The notes under the pieces were generated by a model. The model searched no databases. It had not been told where the DNA came from and saw nothing but the letters and a program-made list of their open reading frames with translations. A stretch of DNA of 64,000 bases from Perca fluviatilis. Taxonomy: Eukaryota; Chordata; Actinopteri; Perciformes; Percidae. Position 1 is the stretch's first letter, and each line of letters starts with the position of its first letter. Below are positions 60,318 to 64,000 of this stretch, in pieces. A program made the position numbers and the translations under genes. The stretch spans positions 10,710,407 to 10,774,406 of the forward strand of contig NC_053118.1 in NCBI RefSeq assembly GCF_010015445.1, written 5' to 3'.

Positions 60318-60632
60318 GTGTCAACCCAGAAAAGAAATTTCCAAAGACATCCCCGTAAGTTCATACCTGCTCCAACCACAATTCTACATGGGGCACACAA
60401 ACCCAATGAATCCACGCCAACTCCAGAACTCCTTCCAAAGTCAAGAGCAACCTGTGCATACTGCCCATCATGTGAACATCATATCAGCAGATGTTCGGAG
60501 TTCACAAATAAGACAAAAGCTCAAAAGGTAAACTGGATAAAGGAGAATAAACGCTGTTGGCACTGTGGTCGCACTCACCAAGCCGCTAAGTGTGACCTGC
60601 AGAAGTTCTGTGCCACCATGGTGTACTCCTGA
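60318..60632 (+). pseudogene. BEL/Pao gag zinc knuckle segment
   Basis: Contains two cysteine/histidine clusters. The second, CWHCGRTHQAAKC (from 60555), is the nucleic-acid-binding knuckle typical of Pao gag; an upstream CPSC...HHISRC cluster precedes it. It is in a different frame from the gag core. Confidence 0.75.
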
Positions 60633-61588
60633 AAGTTGTAAAAGTGCTTCTTTGGGAAGAAAACCTTGGAAACTTATGCTGTCCTTGATGGATGGTTCTC
60701 AACATACCATTCTTCTGCAGTCAGCTGCTCAGCATCTCCACCTGAAAGGTAAAGCTGAAAAACTATCGCTCAGAACTGTTTACCAAGATGTTGAAACTCT
60801 TCATGGCTCATCTGTAAGTTTTCAGCTCTCTCCTGTTGCATACCCTGAGAAGACTTTCACCGTCAATCATGCCTTCACAGCAAGCCAGTTAGCACTCTTG
60901 GATCACCTACCCTGTGATTTATCTTCAAAGGAAATACAAGCATCTCCAAGGCATTCCATTACTATCCATTAATAAAGCATCACCACTGCTGCTTATAGGC
61001 TCAGATCACATCCACTTAATCACACCTATTGCTCCTGTCCAACTAGGCCCTTCTGGGTCACCAGCAGCTGTCAAAACCTGTCAAGGATGGACACTTCAAG
61101 GCCCTATCAAAGACTTTCAACCACAAGATACATCTGTGCCTGTCCAATGTCTGTTTACATCTTTCAGTTCCCCTGCAGATGAATTGCACTACCATGTTGA
61201 AAAACTTTGGAAACTTGACACTCTACCTGTACGCAGTGAGAAAGCAGGCATCAGATCAAGGCAAGACCAACAAGCCATGAAGCGTCTTGAACAGGCCACA
61301 GAAAGGGTTCAAGTCAAAGGAGTTGAACGCTATACCACTCCCCTCCTTAGGCTAGCCAATTCTCCTCTTCTGAACATTCCTCATTCTGCAGTGATGTCAC
61401 TACTTCGTAACACTGAATATCAATTATCCAAGGATCCAGAGAAAGCCATATCATACTGTGATAAAATTTCAAACCTTGAGAAGGCTGGTTATGTGGCCAA
61501 GCTGACCCCTGAAGAGGTTCACGGCTCCAAAGAACATATCCAGCTTTCAGAAGAACATATCCAGCTTTCCAAACGATGTCTCGAATAA
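60600..61588 (+). pseudogene. BEL/Pao protease and pre-RT segment, truncated
   Basis: The protease motif MDGSQHTILLQSAAQHL lies near 60690 in one frame. The continuation (KYKHLQGIPL..., LLLIGSDH, GWTLQGP) is in a second frame from 60914. The segment then reaches the region that leads into reverse transcriptase (YCDKISNLEKAGYVAKL) and stops at a local triplication (61535-61610). The catalytic palm with the YxDD box is absent, so about half of pol has been deleted. Confidence 0.8.
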
Positions 61589-61629
61589 CGTATCCAGCTT
61601 TCCAGAGAGCGAAACCAATCTTCCCAAAG

Positions 61630-62504
61630 ATGGCTGATTTACTGCTGCTCGTCTCAGGTTATTTGAACCTCCCTTCTACTCGACAGGAACAGATTGTTTT
61701 GGACCACACAATGTCAAGATCGGCCGCCGATCTGAGAAAAGATGGGGTATAATATTAAAATGCCTCACAACACAATGTGTACATCTTGACCTCCTCAGTC
61801 ATATGGATACAGACTCCTTCCTCATGGTCCTCCAAGGATTCACTTCTCAGATAGGAAAACCAAATGAGATCCTATGTGATCAAGGAACCAACTTCAGAGG
61901 AGGAAAGAAAGAATCACAGGACGCTTTACATAACCTTTCTCCCACTCTCCAGTCAGTACTGGTAACGAAGAAAATCCACTTCCATTTTAATCCTCCACAC
62001 GCACCCCACTTCGGTGGCGTCTGGGAGCGGGAAGTACACTCGGTAAAGAGTGCTCTCAGGACAACCTTTGGTGCACAAATGGTCACTGAAGAGGTTCTGA
62101 GAACAGTGTTAATTGAAATTGAAGGCATCCTTAATTCAAAACCACTCGGCTATGTGTCTTCAGATATTGCAGATGTTGATCCAGTCACCCCCAACCTTCT
62201 CATCATGGGACAACATGATGCAGCGCTCCCTCTAGTGTCCTACCCAGACTCAGATCTTCTCAGTAGACGGCGTTGGCGCCATGCCCAAATATTGTCTGAC
62301 CATTTCTGGAAACACTACATCAAATCCTATCTACCATCACTTCAAACACGGCACAAATGGCAGCAGGGCAAACCAGATCTGCAATTGAACTCCGTTGTGA
62401 TGATTGTAGACTCCCAGCTACCAAGAGCTCTTTGGCCTGTAGGAAAGGTGACCCGCCTCCTACCAAGCAAAGATGGCCACATAGGACAGCTGCAGTTACA
62501 GTGA
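61630..62504 (+). pseudogene. BEL/Pao integrase remnant
   Basis: From about 61640 one frame reads through STGTDCFGP, then CDQGTNFRGG (second catalytic Asp), then HFGGVWEREV (catalytic Glu), so the D-D-E triad can be seen. It ends with the Pao-type C-terminal domain (PRALWPVGKV, DGHIGQLQLQ) at 62504. The start is frameshifted relative to the N-terminal zinc region. Integrase inserts the DNA copy into the host genome; this copy is an isolated relic. Confidence 0.85.
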
Positions 62505-62621
62505 AAGACAAGCCCTATATCAGACCTGTAGTTCATCTAATCCCACTTCCTGGCCTACCTGATGACCGTTAATTTTGGTTTGGTCTGTAATCACATTTCT
62601 CACTAGAAATCTGGGGGCGGC

Positions 62622-62902
62622 TGTACTAAAGATCCCTAATTTTTATCTTATTTTGGCACTTGCTTTCCACACCTACCTCACTTCCTTTCCTCCCTACTGA
62701 TTGGCTTTTGTTTCCACCCTAATTACCTGATTGAGTTCACCTGGTTACTCCTTATTTAAAGACTGCACTCCCTCTCAGTCAGTCTTTTCTACACCTTCAC
62801 ATGGGGCGGCATGGACTGAACTTCTCTGTGGCTTACTCATGCATTCTGACCGATGCCCCATGACGATGGCAATCAACCTCTAAAACTGAACCCTCCTTAA
62901 CA
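62622..62902 (+). repeat. 3' LTR of the BEL/Pao element (internally deleted)
   Basis: Same ends as the 5' LTR (TGTACTAAAGATCCCT...CCTCCTTAACA). About 65 bp are missing between gggcggca and tggactgaac, and there is a shorter indel in the CTTCCT-rich part. Confidence 0.92.
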
Positions 62903-62961
62903 CTGTTCTCGTAAGGAATTGGGCAAAAAATCCATGACCTGAACTGAATCCCACTTTTTAA

Positions 62962-64000
62962 AGGGGTGATAGAATGCAAAACTGATTTTACCCTGTCATA
63001 GATGAATAACGACAGTTCGGTGGGTAAATAGGACATACATAGAAGCTCAAAATCCTATTGACACCCCTTTACTATGAAAATCTCATATTTTGAAACTGCC
63101 GCTGAAAACGGGTGAATCTCAATAAAGCTGGAAGTTGACGTCAACCTCCCAAGACCTGTAACTTTGTCATGCCCATGGGTGTATTAAGAGAACGGTCACG
63201 CCCCAACATTTATATAGGCTAAACAACTGACCTGAGATCAGGTAGTCTTCTGAATCTAGGTCGCGTAGATCTCTGCTATCCCATTACAAAATTCACTTCT
63301 GAAATTTTTTTATGCGAGAAATCAACTATGTAAAGCTCAATTATGGGCCGCTTTATAGAAATGGATGGCTAATTGCAAATTTTGTCCGACTGTGTGTCGG
63401 AGTTCAGCGGCCGGTGCTGCCTGTGTTGTTGCCTCGCCACCTGGCCTGCCTTCCTTCACAGACCCCGGCCTGCTATGAGGTACTTGGAGCTCTGTCACGA
63501 CTGGCAGCCCACAGCACTCCATACCCGCGCAAAGTCACCGTCTGTTGGGCTAAAGGACAACCAAACGCCGCTGCTCTGACAGAGCTCCAGGGCCTGCAAC
63601 TCCTCTCTTCCTGCTAGCTAAATGCCCGGTGTATGTGAGTGAGAGCGCGGTCAGCGAGCTTGTTACGCCAGCAATTTCTTACCACAGTTCCAGTTAATCT
63701 TTTAATGTGTGTAATTATAATGTGTTGAGTTATTTAAACAAACTATTGGGGAAATAAACGCTGCTTGTCCGTCTCATTGATAGAGCCTGCGGCTGGATGT
63801 AGCTCTATCAATGAGAGCCAGCCAGCCTCCTCTTAGAAATCCTCTGAAATTCACAAATATTCATTAACTTGAAATCGGACACCTTTGTTAGCTTTATAAG
63901 ACATTTAGCTAGATGTTGTATACGTGGCGTGACGAAATTCAAACTGCAAATATACACTAATTAGGCCGAAAATAAAGCTGACTATCCGTGATTTGTAGCT
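62962..64000. mobile_element. TTAA-bordered DNA element, left part (runs off the window)
   Basis: TTAA (62958-62961) is followed by AGGGGTGATAGAATGC, the same AGGG-type start as the two TTAA elements at 22.6 kb. I also recognise this start as a repeat common in fish. The interior holds a perfect 15-bp hairpin (63772-63816). The right terminus is outside the window, so TIRs cannot be confirmed. Short frames inside have no transposase motif. Confidence 0.55.
63772..63816. repeat. Perfect hairpin, 15-bp arms, 15-nt loop
   Basis: TCTCATTGATAGAGC, a 15-nt loop, then GCTCTATCAATGAGA. It lies inside the TTAA-bordered element. Confidence 0.9.

Larger units (their letters stand above)
57957..62902 (+). 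mobile_element. BEL/Pao LTR retrotransposon, degenerate
   Basis: Two LTRs bound a gag-pol remnant in the usual order: gag, zinc knuckle, protease, a small pre-reverse-transcriptase segment, integrase and the C-terminal domain found in Pao integrases. A possible primer-binding site (TGGTCCTAATCC) follows the 5' LTR, and a G-rich tract (ctgggggcgg) precedes the 3' LTR. Nearly all of the reverse transcriptase/RNase H is missing, several frameshifts and stops are present, and a separate element sits in gag (58753-59460). It cannot be autonomous. Confidence 0.92.

Overview
This is a stretch of vertebrate nuclear DNA from a ray-finned fish, most likely a spiny-rayed (perciform-like) teleost. The evidence is three-exon hepcidin genes of the fish hamp2 type, a terminal exon matching R-spondin 2, many long (CA)n/(GT)n microsatellites, and typical fish mobile elements: short hAT-like and TTAA-flanked elements, CR1/L2- and L1-type LINE tails, a tRNA-derived SINE and a BEL/Pao retrotransposon. 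The DNA is AT-rich, low in genes and high in repeats.

Layout. Bases 1-17223 hold no exon I can identify; they are probably the last intron of the gene ending at 17339, and carry a hAT-like element (5104-5701), a LINE tail (5731-5834), microsatellites and a second hAT-like element (16858-17054). Bases 17224-17339 are the last coding exon of an R-spondin gene (best match rspo2), followed by an AT-rich 3' UTR of about 1 kb. Bases 18.4-28.3 kb are intergenic, with a three-level nest of transposons at 22.3-23.7 kb and a pure (GT)52 tract at 27.1 kb.

Bases 28.3-42.5 kb form a rearranged hepcidin cluster. From left to right it holds: an orphan hepcidin promoter with no gene behind it (28289-28520); hepcidin A on the minus strand (30452-30983); and two tandem units of about 4.05 kb carrying hepcidins B (36049-36577) and C (40091-40618) on the plus strand. 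A 160-bp start of a third unit follows at 42384-42544. All three genes keep the signal peptide, prodomain, basic cleavage site, splice sites, TATA box and poly(A) signal. The mature peptides differ: A and C have eight cysteines, A with Val in place of Phe inside the cysteine core, while B is altered at its C-terminus and keeps only six. Comparing the paralogous flanks gives clear empty and filled sites for a hAT-like element, a LINE tail and a SINE.

Bases 42.5-57.9 kb are intergenic: an L1 tail, a hAT-like element with a perfect 8-bp target duplication (51456-51812), a 0.8-kb minisatellite that repeatedly contains a 20-bp perfect palindrome (52063-52860), and further microsatellites. Bases 57957-62902 are a decayed BEL/Pao LTR retrotransposon with both LTRs. 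It has lost most of its reverse transcriptase and hosts another terminal-inverted-repeat element. From 62962 to the window end is the left part of one more TTAA-flanked repeat.

The genes do not form one pathway. R-spondins are secreted Wnt potentiators, and hepcidins are secreted liver/immune peptides (iron control for hamp1, mainly antimicrobial for hamp2). The most interesting signal is the recent amplification of the hepcidin cluster together with divergence of its mature peptides.
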